Assembly: GCF_002954715.1 (NCBI RefSeq)
Contig: NZ_MSCP01000001.1
Location: forward strand, 435,093 to 499,092
From: Aliivibrio sifiae
GTDB taxonomy: Bacteria; Pseudomonadota; Gammaproteobacteria; Enterobacterales; Vibrionaceae
Reading direction: 5' to 3'
DNA: 64,000 nt
The position numbers and the translations under genes were made by a program. Below the pieces are notes generated by a model. That model saw only the letters and a program-made list of their open reading frames with translations. It did not search any database and had not been told where the DNA came from. Shown in pieces: positions 1 to 9,735 of the stretch (the stretch's first letter is position 1; each line of letters begins with the position of its first letter).

Positions 1-2
1 AG

Positions 3-524
3 ACAGAATCTCAATTAGAAATCAAAGCAGGTAAAGCACCTCCGCCAAGTGGTTTAGATTGGGAAAACGTTGAACATGATAACGAATTTCAGGTTCTATT
101 TTTTGAAGTGATGGGAGTGACTTTTGCCGTTCCATTAGCTCAATTAGGTGGCATTCATCAAATTACAGAATTGAGTCACTTAATTGGTCGTCCTGATTGG
201 TATCTTGGCTTGCAAAATAGCCGAGAAACTAAAATCGATGCGCTTGATACCGCTAAGTGGGTGATGCCACAAAGTATCAAAGACGACAGTTACAAAGAAG
301 ATTACCAATATCTCGTTATGCTTGGAGAAAGCAAATGGGGTTTAGCGTGTAATGCGTTAGCTGGAACTGAAACCATCACTAGCGATCGAATTCGTTGGCG
401 TGAAACCGCTGGAAAGCGACCATGGTTATCAGGAATGGTAAAAGAGAAGATGTGTGCCTTGATTCACGTTGAGGCGATGATTACGATGCTTAATGCCGGT
501 CTCGACATTAAGGGAATAGAGTAA
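3..524 (+). CDS. parP: ParP-like CheW-domain protein, C-terminal part
   Basis: The reading frame is open from the window edge to the stop at 522-524, so the N-terminus lies outside. The visible part is a CheW-like domain that begins near FQVLFFEVMGVTFAVPLAQL and ends GLDIKGIE. In Vibrio chemotaxis operons the gene directly before cheW encodes ParP, whose C-terminal CheW-like domain ties the ParC-positioned polar chemotaxis array to CheA and receptors. The position 29 bp before cheW fits this. The family role is established knowledge. The assignment here rests on the domain and the neighbour, because the Pro-rich N-terminal part is not visible. Confidence 0.8.
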   Translation, partial: TESQLEIKAGKAPPPSGLDWENVEHDNEFQVLFFEVMGVTFAVPLAQLGGIHQITELSHLIGRPDWYLGLQNSRETKIDALDTAKWVMPQSIKDDSYKEDYQYLVMLGESKWGLACNALAGTETITSDRIRWRETAGKRPWLSGMVKEKMCALIHVEAMITMLNAGLDIKGIE

Positions 525-553
525 GATAACTCTAAAGAGGACGAGGAAAGAAG

Positions 554-1048
554 ATGTCTCAGATTAATGAAGTAGAGATCCGTAAAGATCAAGTTAATGA
601 TGAAGTATTACAGTGGGTAACGTTTCAACTAGAAGAAGAAACTTACGGCATCAATGTAATGCAAGTACGTGAAGTATTGCGCCATACAGAAATCGCTCCT
701 GTACCAGGAGCTCCAGATTACGTTCTAGGTATCATTAATCTTCGCGGTAACGTAGTAACAGTTATTGATACTCGTTCACGTTTTGGTCTAATGCAAGGTG
801 AGATTACTGATAATACACGTATTATTGTTATTGAATCTGAGCGTCAAGTTATCGGCATCCTTGTTGATAGCGTAGCAGAAGTTGTATACTTACGTTCATC
901 AGAGATTGACACTACGCCAAGTGTTGGTACGGAAGAAAGCGCTAAGTTCATCCAAGGCGTTAGCAACCGTGACGGCAAGTTACTTATCTTGGTAGACCTT
1001 AACAAACTTTTGTCTGAAGACGAATGGGATGACATGGCAAGCCTATAA
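554..1048 (+). CDS. cheW: Chemotaxis coupling protein CheW
   Basis: A 164-residue single-domain CheW, the usual length for Vibrio. It links methyl-accepting receptors to the CheA kinase at the cell pole. Typical CheW stretches are WVTFQLEEETYGINVMQV near the N-terminus, PGAPDYVLGIINLRGNVVTV in the middle and GILVDSVAEVV after it. The ATG follows an AGGACGAGGAAAG purine run that acts as ribosome binding site. The stop codon overlaps the next ATG by one base (taATGg), so translation is probably coupled to the DUF2802 gene. It belongs to the same operon as the upstream ParP-like gene. Confidence 0.95.
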   Translation: MSQINEVEIRKDQVNDEVLQWVTFQLEEETYGINVMQVREVLRHTEIAPVPGAPDYVLGIINLRGNVVTVIDTRSRFGLMQGEITDNTRIIVIESERQVIGILVDSVAEVVYLRSSEIDTTPSVGTEESAKFIQGVSNRDGKLLILVDLNKLLSEDEWDDMASL

Positions 1049-1509
1049 TGGTTGATATATTAACTCAGCTCTCAGAGCTATTCGCAGCAACAGCAATGAT
1101 CTTAGTTCTTGTAGTTTTCTTTATTTTAAACCGCAAAAACAAAAAGTTAGTGGAAGAACTAACGCTAGCTCAAAAACAAAATAAACACCTTCAAGATGAA
1201 CAACAAAAGCTATATAAGCAGTTTGTTGAATTTCGTACCGGTTCGATTAATTTAGGACAGCAAGTAGCGGAAATGACTCAATTAAGTCAACATTTTGATG
1301 ACCGTTTAAATGAGCTAGAAAATACAGATGTAGACAGTCGTCTGTATTCGAGAGCCAATAAGTTGGTTCAGTTAGGTGCTGGCATTAATGAATTGATGGA
1401 AGAGTGTGAACTGCCAAAAGCAGAAGCCGAGTTAATGATGTCTTTACAGGCAAAAATTGCAGCAGGTAAAGGGTCCATTCCACCATTGCGGTTAGAAGAC
1501 GAAGATTAA
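1048..1509 (+). CDS. DUF2802 membrane-anchored protein, last gene of chemotaxis operon
   Basis: A 153-residue protein with one N-terminal membrane segment (about residues 8-27, LFAATAMILVLVVFFILNRK). A charged coiled-coil-like region follows (about 28-100), then a small C-terminal domain with ELMEECELPKAEAELMM, a helix-turn-helix-like run. This matches the DUF2802 family, which in Vibrio lies just after cheW. The function is not known. The position suggests an accessory role at the polar chemotaxis array or flagellar pole. The start overlaps the cheW stop and a terminator follows, making it the last gene of the operon. Confidence 0.85.
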   Translation: MVDILTQLSELFAATAMILVLVVFFILNRKNKKLVEELTLAQKQNKHLQDEQQKLYKQFVEFRTGSINLGQQVAEMTQLSQHFDDRLNELENTDVDSRLYSRANKLVQLGAGINELMEECELPKAEAELMMSLQAKIAAGKGSIPPLRLEDED

Positions 1510-1538
1510 TTCTTGTTTTCAATTCCAAAAAATTATTA

Positions 1539-1564
1539 AGCTCCTCATTTGAGGGGCTTTTTTT
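1539..1564 (+). terminator. Rho-independent terminator of chemotaxis operon
   Basis: An 8-bp stem (AGCTCCTC / GAGGGGCT, one G-T pair) with an ATTT loop is followed by six T residues. It starts 30 bp after the DUF2802 stop. Confidence 0.85.
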
Positions 1565-1795
1565 ATGCCTAAAGAAAAAGTAATTTATGATTAAATTATT
1601 AAAATAACCATAAAGTAGTATGCGTTTATCTTTTCAGTAACCATTTGATACCCTTATAGATTATAAGGTATTAAAAAAATGAAACGAAAGGACATACTTA
1701 TTTACTTATCTATCTAAATAGATTTGTTTTATATCTAAGTTTCATCGTTTTTGCTGTGCTAGAATGCCGATAATATTTTTTAACAATAGACAGTT

Positions 1796-2410
1796 ATGCT
1801 AGAAATTCGCAACGTAACCTGTATTCGAGATGAACGCATTTTATTTGAACAGCTCAGTTTTACCATATCTAGTGGTGAGCTAATTCAAATTGAAGGGCAA
1901 AATGGTGCAGGTAAAACAACATTACTTCGCATTATTGCAGGGTTAGGTTATGCGGATGAAGGTGATATCTATTGGAATGGCGAATTAACTAAGCAGCATC
2001 GAGAAGAGTTTCATTCTGATTTACTTTTTCTTGGACATCATACTGGAGTTAAGCGAGAGTTAACTGCATTTGAGAATTTAGCCTTCTATCAATCAATGCA
2101 TAATAATTACGATGAACCCGCAATTTGGGATGCATTAGCTCGTGTTGGTTTAGCAGGAAGAGAAGATGTTGCCGCTGGACAGTTATCAGCAGGGCAGCAA
2201 CGTCGTGTTGCATTGGCTCGATTGTGGTTAAGTAATCACAAATTATGGATTTTAGATGAGCCACTAACCGCGATTGATAAACAGGGCGTGAAAGTGCTTG
2301 AGCAATTATTCATGGACCATGCAAAACAAGGCGGTATCGTTTTATTGACCACTCACCAAGATTTATTCACCGACAGTGATGAATTGAAAAAAATTAGGTT
2401 AGGTGAGTAG
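1796..2410 (+). CDS. ccmA: Heme exporter ATP-binding protein CcmA
   Basis: ABC ATPase of the CcmABCDE complex. It uses ATP to release holo-CcmE, the heme chaperone, in cytochrome c maturation System I. Walker A is GQNGAGKT at residues 34-41, the signature region is [16 protein letters not shown], and Walker B is LWILDEP. At 204 residues it has the usual CcmA length. It is the first gene of the ccm operon, and the 285 bp before it hold the preceding terminator and probably the operon promoter. The ATG has no strong Shine-Dalgarno sequence. The stop lies directly against the ccmB start. Confidence 0.96.
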   Translation: MLEIRNVTCIRDERILFEQLSFTISSGELIQIEGQNGAGKTTLLRIIAGLGYADEGDIYWNGELTKQHREEFHSDLLFLGHHTGVKRELTAFENLAFYQSMHNNYDEPAIWDALARVGLAGREDVAAGQLSAGQQRRVALARLWLSNHKLWILDEPLTAIDKQGVKVLEQLFMDHAKQGGIVLLTTHQDLFTDSDELKKIRLGE

Positions 2411-3079
2411 ATGCTGACTTCAATGACAACAATTATTCGACGTGAATTATTAATAGCGTTTCGTCGTAAGGCCGATGTTCTTAACCCGTTGTGGTTTTTT
2501 ATCATCGTTATTACGCTTTTTCCATTAAGTATTGGCCCAGAACCGATGCTTTTAGCACGTATAGCAGCAGGGATTGTGTGGGTTGCCGCACTTTTATCCG
2601 CATTGCTTTCTTTAGAACGATTATTCAGAGATGATTTTTCTGATGGGTCATTAGAACAGATGATGCTGATGCCGACACCGTTGTCAGTATTAGTTTTGGC
2701 TAAGGTTTTTGCTCATTGGGTGCTAACTGGCTTGCCATTGATCATTATTAGCCCATTGCTTGCTATTTTATTATCTTTGGATTTTGATTCTTGGTTAGCA
2801 ATTGTTTTAACACTATTACTGGGAACACCAACATTGAGCTTTCTTGGAGCTGTTGGCGTTGCTTTAACTGTAGGATTACAAAAAGGTGGCGTTTTACTAA
2901 GCTTATTGATTCTACCTTTATATATCCCGGTTCTAATCTTTGCGACATCAGCGATTGATGCTGCAGGCCTAGGGATGGCTTATAATGGCCAACTAGCTAT
3001 TTTAGGTGCTCTTTTTATGGGCTCCGCAACATTAACGCCATTTGCAATTAGTTCAGCTTTGCGTGTTAGTGTCCAATAA
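2411..3079 (+). CDS. ccmB: Heme exporter membrane protein CcmB
   Basis: A 222-residue inner-membrane protein with six predicted hydrophobic segments, the membrane partner of CcmA. The N-terminus TTIIRRELLIAFRRKADVLN and the following NPLWFFIIVITLFPL are typical of CcmB. It starts at the base after the ccmA stop, which indicates translational coupling. A 42-bp gap separates it from ccmC. Confidence 0.96.
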   Translation: MLTSMTTIIRRELLIAFRRKADVLNPLWFFIIVITLFPLSIGPEPMLLARIAAGIVWVAALLSALLSLERLFRDDFSDGSLEQMMLMPTPLSVLVLAKVFAHWVLTGLPLIIISPLLAILLSLDFDSWLAIVLTLLLGTPTLSFLGAVGVALTVGLQKGGVLLSLLILPLYIPVLIFATSAIDAAGLGMAYNGQLAILGALFMGSATLTPFAISSALRVSVQ

Positions 3080-3121
3080 ACATAATTATAATTTTTATAT
3101 TTGAGTAAGTGAGATAAACCA

Positions 3122-3868
3122 ATGTGGAAATGGCTACATCCTTACGCTAAACCAGAAAAAGCGTATCAATTAAGTACCACACTGTTGCCATGGTTTGCGG
3201 TGATTTCGATCATCAGTTTAACCGTAGGAACGATCTGGGGTTTAGCGTTTGCACCGTCTGATTATCAGCAAGGTGACAGCTTTAGAATTATCTATATTCA
3301 CGTACCTTCTGCCATTTTATCGATGGGTGCCTATATGTCGATGGCAATAGCTGCTTTTATCGGTTTAGTGTGGCAATTAAAACTGTCTGATATGGCTGCT
3401 GCTGCAATGGCTCCTATTGGCGCTGTATTTACCTTTATTGCATTATTAACTGGTGCTGTTTGGGGTAAACCAATGTGGGGTGCATGGTGGGTATGGGATG
3501 CACGTTTAACCTCTGAGCTTATTCTTCTTTTCTTATACTTAGGTGTAATGGCGCTTTATAGTGCATTTGATGATCAACGCACAGCCGCTCGTGCAGCTGG
3601 TATTCTTGCGATTGTAGGGGTAATTAACCTACCAATTATCCATTTCTCAGTGGAGTGGTGGAATACACTTCATCAAGGCGCAAGTATCACTAAATTTGAT
3701 AAACCTTCCATTTCTTCTGATATGTTGTGGCCTTTATTATTAAATATCATTGGTTTTGCAACTTTCTTTGGTTCTGTGACTCTTATTCGCTTTAGGAATG
3801 AAATTTTAGCAAAAGAGAGCCATCGTCCTTGGGTTAGAGCGTTAGTTGAGAAAAAGGGATTATTGTAA
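3122..3868 (+). CDS. ccmC: Heme handling protein CcmC
   Basis: Six-helix inner-membrane protein of the heme-handling family (248 residues) that places heme on CcmE. The periplasmic WWD-type signature is visible as WGAWWVWDARLTSELI near residues 119-134. Conserved heme-ligand histidines lie in IYIHVPSAI (about residue 60) and in the segment ending WNTLHQG. The ATG has an AGTGAGATAAACC upstream run. The stop overlaps the ccmD ATG (taATGc). Confidence 0.97.
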   Translation: MWKWLHPYAKPEKAYQLSTTLLPWFAVISIISLTVGTIWGLAFAPSDYQQGDSFRIIYIHVPSAILSMGAYMSMAIAAFIGLVWQLKLSDMAAAAMAPIGAVFTFIALLTGAVWGKPMWGAWWVWDARLTSELILLFLYLGVMALYSAFDDQRTAARAAGILAIVGVINLPIIHFSVEWWNTLHQGASITKFDKPSISSDMLWPLLLNIIGFATFFGSVTLIRFRNEILAKESHRPWVRALVEKKGLL

Positions 3869-4074
3869 TGCATTTTGATACATTCAGTGATTTTTTAGCC
3901 ATGGGCGGTTATGCCGCTTATGTATGGGGCGCATTCGGTGCCACTTTTCTCTCATTATTCTGGATTTTGTTTTCTAGCTTAGGCAAGCGTCGCCAATTGC
4001 TAAAAGAGATAGAGCAGAAAATGGCACGAGAAGAACGAATTAAAAAAGCAAAAACTATGGAGAACACACTATGA
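3868..4074 (+). CDS. ccmD: Heme exporter small protein CcmD
   Basis: A 68-residue protein with one membrane helix (about residues 16-38) and a basic C-terminal cytoplasmic tail, the layout of CcmD. CcmD helps release holo-CcmE from CcmABC. It overlaps ccmC by one base and ccmE by four bases (ATGA), so all three are translated as a coupled set. Confidence 0.93.
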   Translation: MHFDTFSDFLAMGGYAAYVWGAFGATFLSLFWILFSSLGKRRQLLKEIEQKMAREERIKKAKTMENTL

Positions 4075-4556
4075 ATCCAAGACGTAAAAAGCGCCTGGGA
4101 TTGATCCTTGCTCTATTCTTTGGGGTCAGTGCAACGATTGGTTTAATGTTATATGCATTGAATCAAAATATGGACTTATTCTATACACCAACAGAACTTG
4201 TTAATGGTAAGCCAGACGGTACTAAACCAGAGGTAGGTCAGCGTCTTCGTATTGGTGGTATGGTTGTCGCGGGTACTGTTAAACGTGATAGCGAGTCTCT
4301 TGAAGTGTCATTTAAAGTTGCTGATATTGGTCCTGAAGTGACGGTTATTTATAACGGCATTCTTCCTGATTTATTCCGTGAAGGCCAAGGTATTGTTGCA
4401 CAAGGTGTTCTTGTTGATGCAACCACAGTAAAGGCTCACGAAGTATTAGCTAAGCATGATGAAGAGTACATGCCACCTGAAATTGCAGAAGCAATGAAGA
4501 AAACGCATGAACCACTTCAATACACAGAACAACAAAAACAAGGAACAGGTCAATGA
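4071..4556 (+). CDS. ccmE: Periplasmic heme chaperone CcmE
   Basis: A membrane-anchored OB-fold protein (161 residues) that binds heme covalently and passes it to CcmF. One N-terminal membrane helix follows a basic start ([10 protein letters not shown]). The heme-binding motif [12 protein letters not shown] contains His129 and Tyr133, matching His130 and Tyr134 of the E. coli protein. The C-terminal tail is polar and unconserved, as usual. It has four-base overlaps with both ccmD and ccmF. Confidence 0.97.
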   Translation: MNPRRKKRLGLILALFFGVSATIGLMLYALNQNMDLFYTPTELVNGKPDGTKPEVGQRLRIGGMVVAGTVKRDSESLEVSFKVADIGPEVTVIYNGILPDLFREGQGIVAQGVLVDATTVKAHEVLAKHDEEYMPPEIAEAMKKTHEPLQYTEQQKQGTGQ

Positions 4557-6511
4557 TCGCAGAACTCGGTCATTTTGCCTTAATTGCTTCTTTAGGACTT
4601 TCGATCCTACTGAGTATATTGCCTATGTACGGTGCAAGCCGTGGCAATAAAGCATTAATGCAAAGTGCAAGACCATTGTCGTGGGGTATGTTCTTACTCC
4701 TCAGCTTATCATTCGGAATTTTAATGTGGGCGTTCTACATTAATGATTTCACCTTGCAATACGTAGCAAGTAACTCAAACAGTTTACTTCCTTGGTATTA
4801 CCGTTTAACCGCAGTTTGGGGGGCTCATGAAGGCTCACTATTACTTTGGGTTCTGATCCAGGCTGGTTGGACTGTAGCCGTTGCAACATTCAGTCGCGGT
4901 ATGCCACAAGAATCTGTTGCGCGTGTATTGGCTGTGATGGGGTGGATTAATGTCGGTTTCTTACTGTTCATAATTCTTACATCAAACCCATTCCTACGTA
5001 CTCTTCCATTCTTCCCTATTGATGGTCGTGACTTAAATCCGCTTCTGCAAGATCCGGGTCTAATCATTCACCCACCAATGCTATACATGGGTTATGTTGG
5101 TTTCTCGGTTGCTTTCTCTTTCGCTATTGCCTCATTAATGGCTGGTCGTTTAGATACGGCTTGGGCTCGTTGGTCTCGTCCTTGGACAATCGCCGCATGG
5201 TCATTCCTAACAGTGGGTATCTCTCTAGGGTCATGGTGGGCGTATTATGAACTTGGCTGGGGTGGCTGGTGGTTCTGGGATCCAGTAGAAAACGCATCGT
5301 TTATGCCTTGGCTTGCTGGTACAGCATTAATGCACTCACTGGCAGTAACAGAGAAACGTGGTACGTTTAAAGCGTGGACGGTATTACTTGCTATTTTAGC
5401 CTTCTCATTAAGTTTATTAGGCACATTCCTTGTACGTTCAGGCATCTTAGTATCGGTTCACGCCTTTGCTTCAGACCCTGCTCGAGGTATGTTTATTCTT
5501 GGTTTCTTGGTGATGGTAATCGGTGGTTCACTACTGCTGTTTGCACTGAGAGGTGCATCTGTACGAGTTCGTGGTAATTTCTCACTGTTTTCTCGTGAAA
5601 ATGCACTATTAGCTAACAACACTTTATTAATGACAGCATTAGTTGTTGTGCTTGTTGGTACATTGCTACCGCTTGTTCATAAACAGCTTGGTTTGGGCTC
5701 CGTCTCCATTGGTGCACCATTCTTTGATATGTTGTTTGCATGGTTAATGATCCCGTTTGCTTTCTTAATGGGTATCGGTCCTCTGATCCGTTGGAAGCGT
5801 GATAATTTAAGTCATTTAGCAAAACGCATGATAATTACTGGTGCGATTACAATCCCACTAGCTGCAATCTTCATGGTAATCTTTGCTGATAGATTCCAAT
5901 TCATGCCATACCTTGGCTGGATGATGTCTATTTGGATCGTGATCTTACATGGTTTTGAATTGTACGAACGTGCAACTCACCGTCACTCATTTTCTGTTGG
6001 TTTAACAAAACTAGGTCGTAGCCACTGGGCAATGATGTTCGCGCACATTGGTCTAGCTGTTACTATCATTGGTATTGCCATGGTACAAAACTACAGCATC
6101 GAAAAAGATGTTCGTTTAGCACCGGGTGAGCACATTGAAATGAACGGTTATCAGTTCTACTTTGCTGGTGTTCGTGACACTGATGGCCCTAACTATGATG
6201 GTTACACCGCTGATTTTGATATTACGTTAGATGGTAAAGCTGTTAATACGCTTCATGCTGAAAAACGTTTCTATGAAACAGCAGGCTCAATGATGACAGA
6301 GGCAGCGATTGATCGCGGCTTTACTCGTGATTTATACATCGCAATGGGTGAGCGTCTGGATGATAACCGTTCATGGGCAGTACGCATTTACTACAAACCA
6401 TTTGTACGTTGGATCTGGGCTGGTTCACTATTTATGGCGATTGGCGGGATGTTAGCTTTATTTGATAAGCGCTACCGTTTCCGTAAAACAGCAAAAAAAC
6501 AGGAAGCTTAA
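4553..6511 (+). CDS. ccmF: Cytochrome c heme lyase subunit CcmF
   Basis: A 652-residue polytopic membrane protein, the usual CcmF length. With CcmH/I it ligates heme to the CXXCH motif of apocytochromes in the periplasm. The WWD domain is visible as [18 protein letters not shown] (about residues 236-253). Histidine-bearing segments such as [13 protein letters not shown] and [11 protein letters not shown] are typical. The protein ends in a periplasmic domain and one last helix. It overlaps ccmE by four bases and is followed by ccmG after 3 bp. Confidence 0.97.
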   Translation: MIAELGHFALIASLGLSILLSILPMYGASRGNKALMQSARPLSWGMFLLLSLSFGILMWAFYINDFTLQYVASNSNSLLPWYYRLTAVWGAHEGSLLLWVLIQAGWTVAVATFSRGMPQESVARVLAVMGWINVGFLLFIILTSNPFLRTLPFFPIDGRDLNPLLQDPGLIIHPPMLYMGYVGFSVAFSFAIASLMAGRLDTAWARWSRPWTIAAWSFLTVGISLGSWWAYYELGWGGWWFWDPVENASFMPWLAGTALMHSLAVTEKRGTFKAWTVLLAILAFSLSLLGTFLVRSGILVSVHAFASDPARGMFILGFLVMVIGGSLLLFALRGASVRVRGNFSLFSRENALLANNTLLMTALVVVLVGTLLPLVHKQLGLGSVSIGAPFFDMLFAWLMIPFAFLMGIGPLIRWKRDNLSHLAKRMIITGAITIPLAAIFMVIFADRFQFMPYLGWMMSIWIVILHGFELYERATHRHSFSVGLTKLGRSHWAMMFAHIGLAVTIIGIAMVQNYSIEKDVRLAPGEHIEMNGYQFYFAGVRDTDGPNYDGYTADFDITLDGKAVNTLHAEKRFYETAGSMMTEAAIDRGFTRDLYIAMGERLDDNRSWAVRIYYKPFVRWIWAGSLFMAIGGMLALFDKRYRFRKTAKKQEA

Positions 6512-6514
6512 ATT

Positions 6515-7066
6515 ATGAATAAGAACTTTTTATTTGCACCCTTAGCTCTGTTTTTAATTTTGGTTGCTGTGTTTGCTACCCAGTTAACACGCAACTCAAA
6601 TGGTGATGACCCGACGAAGCTTGAATCAGTCTTAGTTGGTAAACACGTACCAGAGTTCCGTTTAGAAGATTTAGCTGAAGAAGGTAAACTGTACGATCAA
6701 AGCATTTTTAAAGGTGAGCCTTTACTGCTAAATGTTTGGGCGACTTGGTGTCCAACATGTTATGCCGAACATCAATACCTAAATACCCTTGCTACTGAAG
6801 GTGTTAAAATTATAGGTATGAACTACAAAGATGAGCGAGCAGGTGCAATTCAATGGCTAAAAGAGCTTGGTAATCCCTACTTAATCACTTTGTTTGATGG
6901 TGACGGTATGCTTGGTATGGATTTAGGCGTGTATGGCGCTCCTGAAACTTTTTTAATTGATAGCAATGGCATTGTTCGCTACCGCCACGTTGGTGATGTG
7001 AACGATCGCAATTGGAATGAAGTATTAAAGCCAATGTATGATCAACTTGTTGAGGAGGCTAAATAA
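6515..7066 (+). CDS. ccmG: Thiol:disulfide interchange protein CcmG (DsbE)
   Basis: A thioredoxin-fold protein of 183 residues anchored by an N-terminal helix. It keeps apocytochrome c cysteines, or CcmH, reduced in the periplasm. The active site WATWCPTCYAEH has Cys79 and Cys82. The family also has the acidic GVYGAPETFLID loop with the cis-proline region, which is present here. Its stop overlaps the ATG of ccmH (taATGa). Confidence 0.96.
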   Translation: MNKNFLFAPLALFLILVAVFATQLTRNSNGDDPTKLESVLVGKHVPEFRLEDLAEEGKLYDQSIFKGEPLLLNVWATWCPTCYAEHQYLNTLATEGVKIIGMNYKDERAGAIQWLKELGNPYLITLFDGDGMLGMDLGVYGAPETFLIDSNGIVRYRHVGDVNDRNWNEVLKPMYDQLVEEAK

Positions 7067-7581
7067 TGAATAGTCGCTTACGCAAATGGAGTCTTCGTAG
7101 TTTTGCTGCTGTCGCATTGAGTTTATTTGCGGCGCAAGCAAGTTACGCAACCATTGACTTATATAAGTTTGATTCACCAGAACAAGAACAGCAATTTAAA
7201 GAATTAGGACAAACGCTGCGTTGCCCTAAATGTCAGAACAATAACATTGCTGATTCAAGTGCAGAGCTAGCTCAGGACATGCGCCATAAAGTGTATGAAA
7301 TGACTAAAGCTGGAAAAACTGATGAACAAATTGTTGCTTATATGATTGATCGTTATGGGAATTTTGTAACTTACGATCCACCATTAACAGCAGGCACATT
7401 AATCTTGTGGTTAGGTCCATTAGGTGTACTTGTGTTTGGCTTTGGTTTTATTGTTCTGCGTAGCAAAAAGAATAAAACAACGATAGAAGCAAATTCAGAA
7501 GAGTGGGATAACGAACATGAAGAACGTTTGAACGCTCTATTAGATGAGAATAAGAATGAAGATGGGAAGGTAAACAAATGA
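7066..7581 (+). CDS. ccmH: Cytochrome c maturation protein CcmH
   Basis: A 171-residue periplasm-facing oxidoreductase subunit of the heme lyase. It has a signal-like N-terminus (ending QASYA), then the LRCPKCQNNNIADS motif with redox cysteines 53 and 56, and a membrane helix near residues 106-128. In E. coli CcmH is fused to the TPR part. Here the TPR part is a separate gene, ccmI, overlapping by four bases. Confidence 0.96.
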   Translation: MNSRLRKWSLRSFAAVALSLFAAQASYATIDLYKFDSPEQEQQFKELGQTLRCPKCQNNNIADSSAELAQDMRHKVYEMTKAGKTDEQIVAYMIDRYGNFVTYDPPLTAGTLILWLGPLGVLVFGFGFIVLRSKKNKTTIEANSEEWDNEHEERLNALLDENKNEDGKVNK

Positions 7582-8792
7582 CTTTGTTTTGGATTTCAAC
7601 CTTAGCCCTAATTTTTGTTGGTGTGGTATTTATCGTTCTTCCTTTATGGAAAGCAAGAGAGCAAGACGATGAAGCGCGCCGAGATGAATTGAATAAAGCT
7701 TTCTATAAAGATCGCTTAGCTGAACTGAAAGAAGAAGATGCTGAAGGCTTAGTGAATAACCAAGATGAGTTAATCACAGAGCTAAAGCAATCATTACTTG
7801 ATGACATTCCAGCGAAAGAGAAAGCAGAGCAAGATAACTTAAATGCACGACTGTTTATCTTACCTTCGGTTATTATCTTTATTGCAATTACTTATGGATT
7901 GTACTTTAAGTTTGGCAACATAGATAAAATTGAAAAATGGCAAGAAGTAAGTGCACGCTTACCAGAGTTGTCTAAGCAATTAATGAATCCTGAAGGTGTT
8001 TCTCTTAGTGATTCAGAAATGACAAACCTAACATTGGCACTACGTACTAAACTACATAATGAGCCAAAAGATGCGATGGGTTGGTTCTTATTAGGTCGTA
8101 TTGGAATGTCGAATCGTGATATCGATACTTCTATTGGTGCAATGAAAAAAGCGTATGCATTAGAACCAACGAATGTTGATATCAAGTTAGGTTATGCGCA
8201 ATCACTTATGCTTTCTGGTGATGATGCAAAAGCAGAACAAGCGAAGAAAATGCTAAAACAAGTGCTTCGTAGTGATGCTACTAATTTACGAGCATTATCG
8301 CTATTGGCTTTCAGTGCATTTGAACGCCAAGATTACAAAGAAGCGGTATCTGCTTGGAAAGCAATGCAAATGCTGATTGGTCCTGATGATTCTCGTTATG
8401 AAATGTTAACTCGTAGTATTGAGCGTGCTCAATCTAAGATTAATCCTGAAGTAAATTTAGCGAAGCAAGTGCCAATTACAGTGAACTTAGGCAGTAACGT
8501 TCAATTGCCTTCTCAAGGCGTTGTTATTGTTTCTATTCATCCTGCAGATGGTTCTCCAATGCCAGTAGCTGCGGCTCGTGTTCCTTTGAGTCGCTTTCCG
8601 CTTAAAATCATGATGTCTGATGACAACAATATGATCGAACAGCGTAAATTGTCTGATATGCCAAATTTCATTGTTCGAGCTCGTGTCGATCAAGATGGTA
8701 ACGTATCAACTAAAGATGGCGATTGGTACGGTGAAAGTACAATAAGCACACTTGGTAAAAATGTATCAGTTGAGATTGATAAGCAATATTAA
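7578..8792 (+). CDS. ccmI: Cytochrome c maturation TPR protein CcmI
   Basis: A 404-residue protein with two N-terminal membrane helices (about residues 4-24 and 93-112). TPR repeats in the middle (about 150-270) bind apocytochrome c for CcmF/H. A C-terminal beta-rich domain (about 295-404, VPITVNLGSNVQLPS) follows. This is the stand-alone form of the CcmI part of E. coli CcmH. It is the last gene of the ccm operon, with a terminator 27 bp after the stop. Confidence 0.93.
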   Translation: MTLFWISTLALIFVGVVFIVLPLWKAREQDDEARRDELNKAFYKDRLAELKEEDAEGLVNNQDELITELKQSLLDDIPAKEKAEQDNLNARLFILPSVIIFIAITYGLYFKFGNIDKIEKWQEVSARLPELSKQLMNPEGVSLSDSEMTNLTLALRTKLHNEPKDAMGWFLLGRIGMSNRDIDTSIGAMKKAYALEPTNVDIKLGYAQSLMLSGDDAKAEQAKKMLKQVLRSDATNLRALSLLAFSAFERQDYKEAVSAWKAMQMLIGPDDSRYEMLTRSIERAQSKINPEVNLAKQVPITVNLGSNVQLPSQGVVIVSIHPADGSPMPVAAARVPLSRFPLKIMMSDDNNMIEQRKLSDMPNFIVRARVDQDGNVSTKDGDWYGESTISTLGKNVSVEIDKQY

Positions 8793-8818
8793 TATATCTT
8801 AACAAGTGGCATACTACG

Positions 8819-8853
8819 GCGGGTAGAGGCATTAAGCTTCTACCCGTTTTTTT
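8819..8853 (+). terminator. Rho-independent terminator of ccm operon
   Basis: An 8-bp perfect stem (CGGGTAGA / TCTACCCG) with an 11-nt loop that can pair further inside is followed by seven T residues. It lies directly after ccmI. Confidence 0.9.
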
Positions 8854-8897
8854 ATATAAACTATAATAATATTAATAAAGTTAGGCGAAGGTGTGTT

Positions 8898-9683
8898 GTG
8901 CTTAAAAGAATATGGATCTCTTGTTCGTTACTGTTTTTTATTGCTGGGTGTTCTCAAACCCCAGAACAAGAAAATAATGAATTAGAAACAACTGAGGTTG
9001 TAGAGGTTGATTATGATGACTCTCATAGTGGTGATCCCCTAGAGAGCTTTAACCGTGTCATGTGGGATCTGAATTACGATATTCTAGACCCTTATTTAGT
9101 TCGCCCAGTTTCTGTTGCTTATGTTGATTACACTCCTACGCCAGTCCGTATGGGGGTAGCCAACTTTTTAGCGAATTTAGATGAACCATCGAGCATGATA
9201 AACAATATATTCATGGGGAATGGTGAAATGGCAATGGTGCATTTCAACCGATTTTGGTTGAACACGACATTAGGTTTAGTCGGCTTAATTGATATTGCCA
9301 GCGCTGCTGAGATACAAAAACCAGACAGTAAATCTTTTGGCGATGCATTAGGTCATTATGGTGTCGGTAATGGTCCTTACTTTATGCTGCCAGGATATGG
9401 ACCATGGACATTACGAGAGGCAGGAGATTTTGTTGATGGTTTATATATGCCACTCTCTTATTTAAATTTCTGGCAAGGCCTAGGAAAGTGGGGATTAGAG
9501 GGAATGGAATCACGAGTTCAGTTAATTTCTCAAGAACCTATGCTAGAAGCATCTCCCGATCCATACGTATTAACACGTGATGTTTATTTACAGCGCCAAG
9601 ACTTTAAAGCAGAAGTTGAGCCGGAAGTAGATTTAGAAGCAGAAGATGATCTTGATGATTATCTCGATGAAATTGATGAATAA
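8898..9683 (+). CDS. mlaA: Outer-membrane lipid asymmetry lipoprotein MlaA (VacJ)
   Basis: A 261-residue lipoprotein that removes misplaced phospholipids from the outer leaflet of the outer membrane and passes them to MlaC. The signal peptide ends in a lipobox, FIAGCSQ, with the lipidated Cys18. MlaA-type motifs follow: DPLESFNRVMWDLNYDILDPYLVRP, FLANLDEPSSMINNIF and GVGNGPYFMLPGYGPWTLRE. The tail is unusually acidic (EVEPEVDLEAEDDLDDYLDE). The start is GTG, chosen because it opens the signal peptide. It is a single gene here, away from mlaFEDCB. Confidence 0.94.
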   Translation: MLKRIWISCSLLFFIAGCSQTPEQENNELETTEVVEVDYDDSHSGDPLESFNRVMWDLNYDILDPYLVRPVSVAYVDYTPTPVRMGVANFLANLDEPSSMINNIFMGNGEMAMVHFNRFWLNTTLGLVGLIDIASAAEIQKPDSKSFGDALGHYGVGNGPYFMLPGYGPWTLREAGDFVDGLYMPLSYLNFWQGLGKWGLEGMESRVQLISQEPMLEASPDPYVLTRDVYLQRQDFKAEVEPEVDLEAEDDLDDYLDEIDE

Positions 9684-9700
9684 GAACTTGCAGTAGTATC

Positions 9701-9735
9701 TCAGGTTTCAGGGGCTATAATCTCCTGAAACCTGA
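9701..9735. repeat. Inverted repeat between mlaA and yjdF-like gene
   Basis: TCAGGTTTCAGG (9701-9712) is the exact reverse complement of CCTGAAACCTGA (9724-9735), with an 11-nt loop. It could work as a hairpin between convergent genes. No T tract follows, so it is not a typical terminator. Confidence 0.8.

Noticed and set aside
1647-1671. Near-palindrome ATACCCTTATA...TATAAGGTAT upstream of ccmA
   Set aside because: One base is unpaired and the site is in very A+T-rich DNA; no known operator matches, so it is not listed as a site.
4825-5822. Long frames on both strands inside ccmF
   Set aside because: They are shadows of ccmF, whose frame carries the WWD domain and family motifs throughout.
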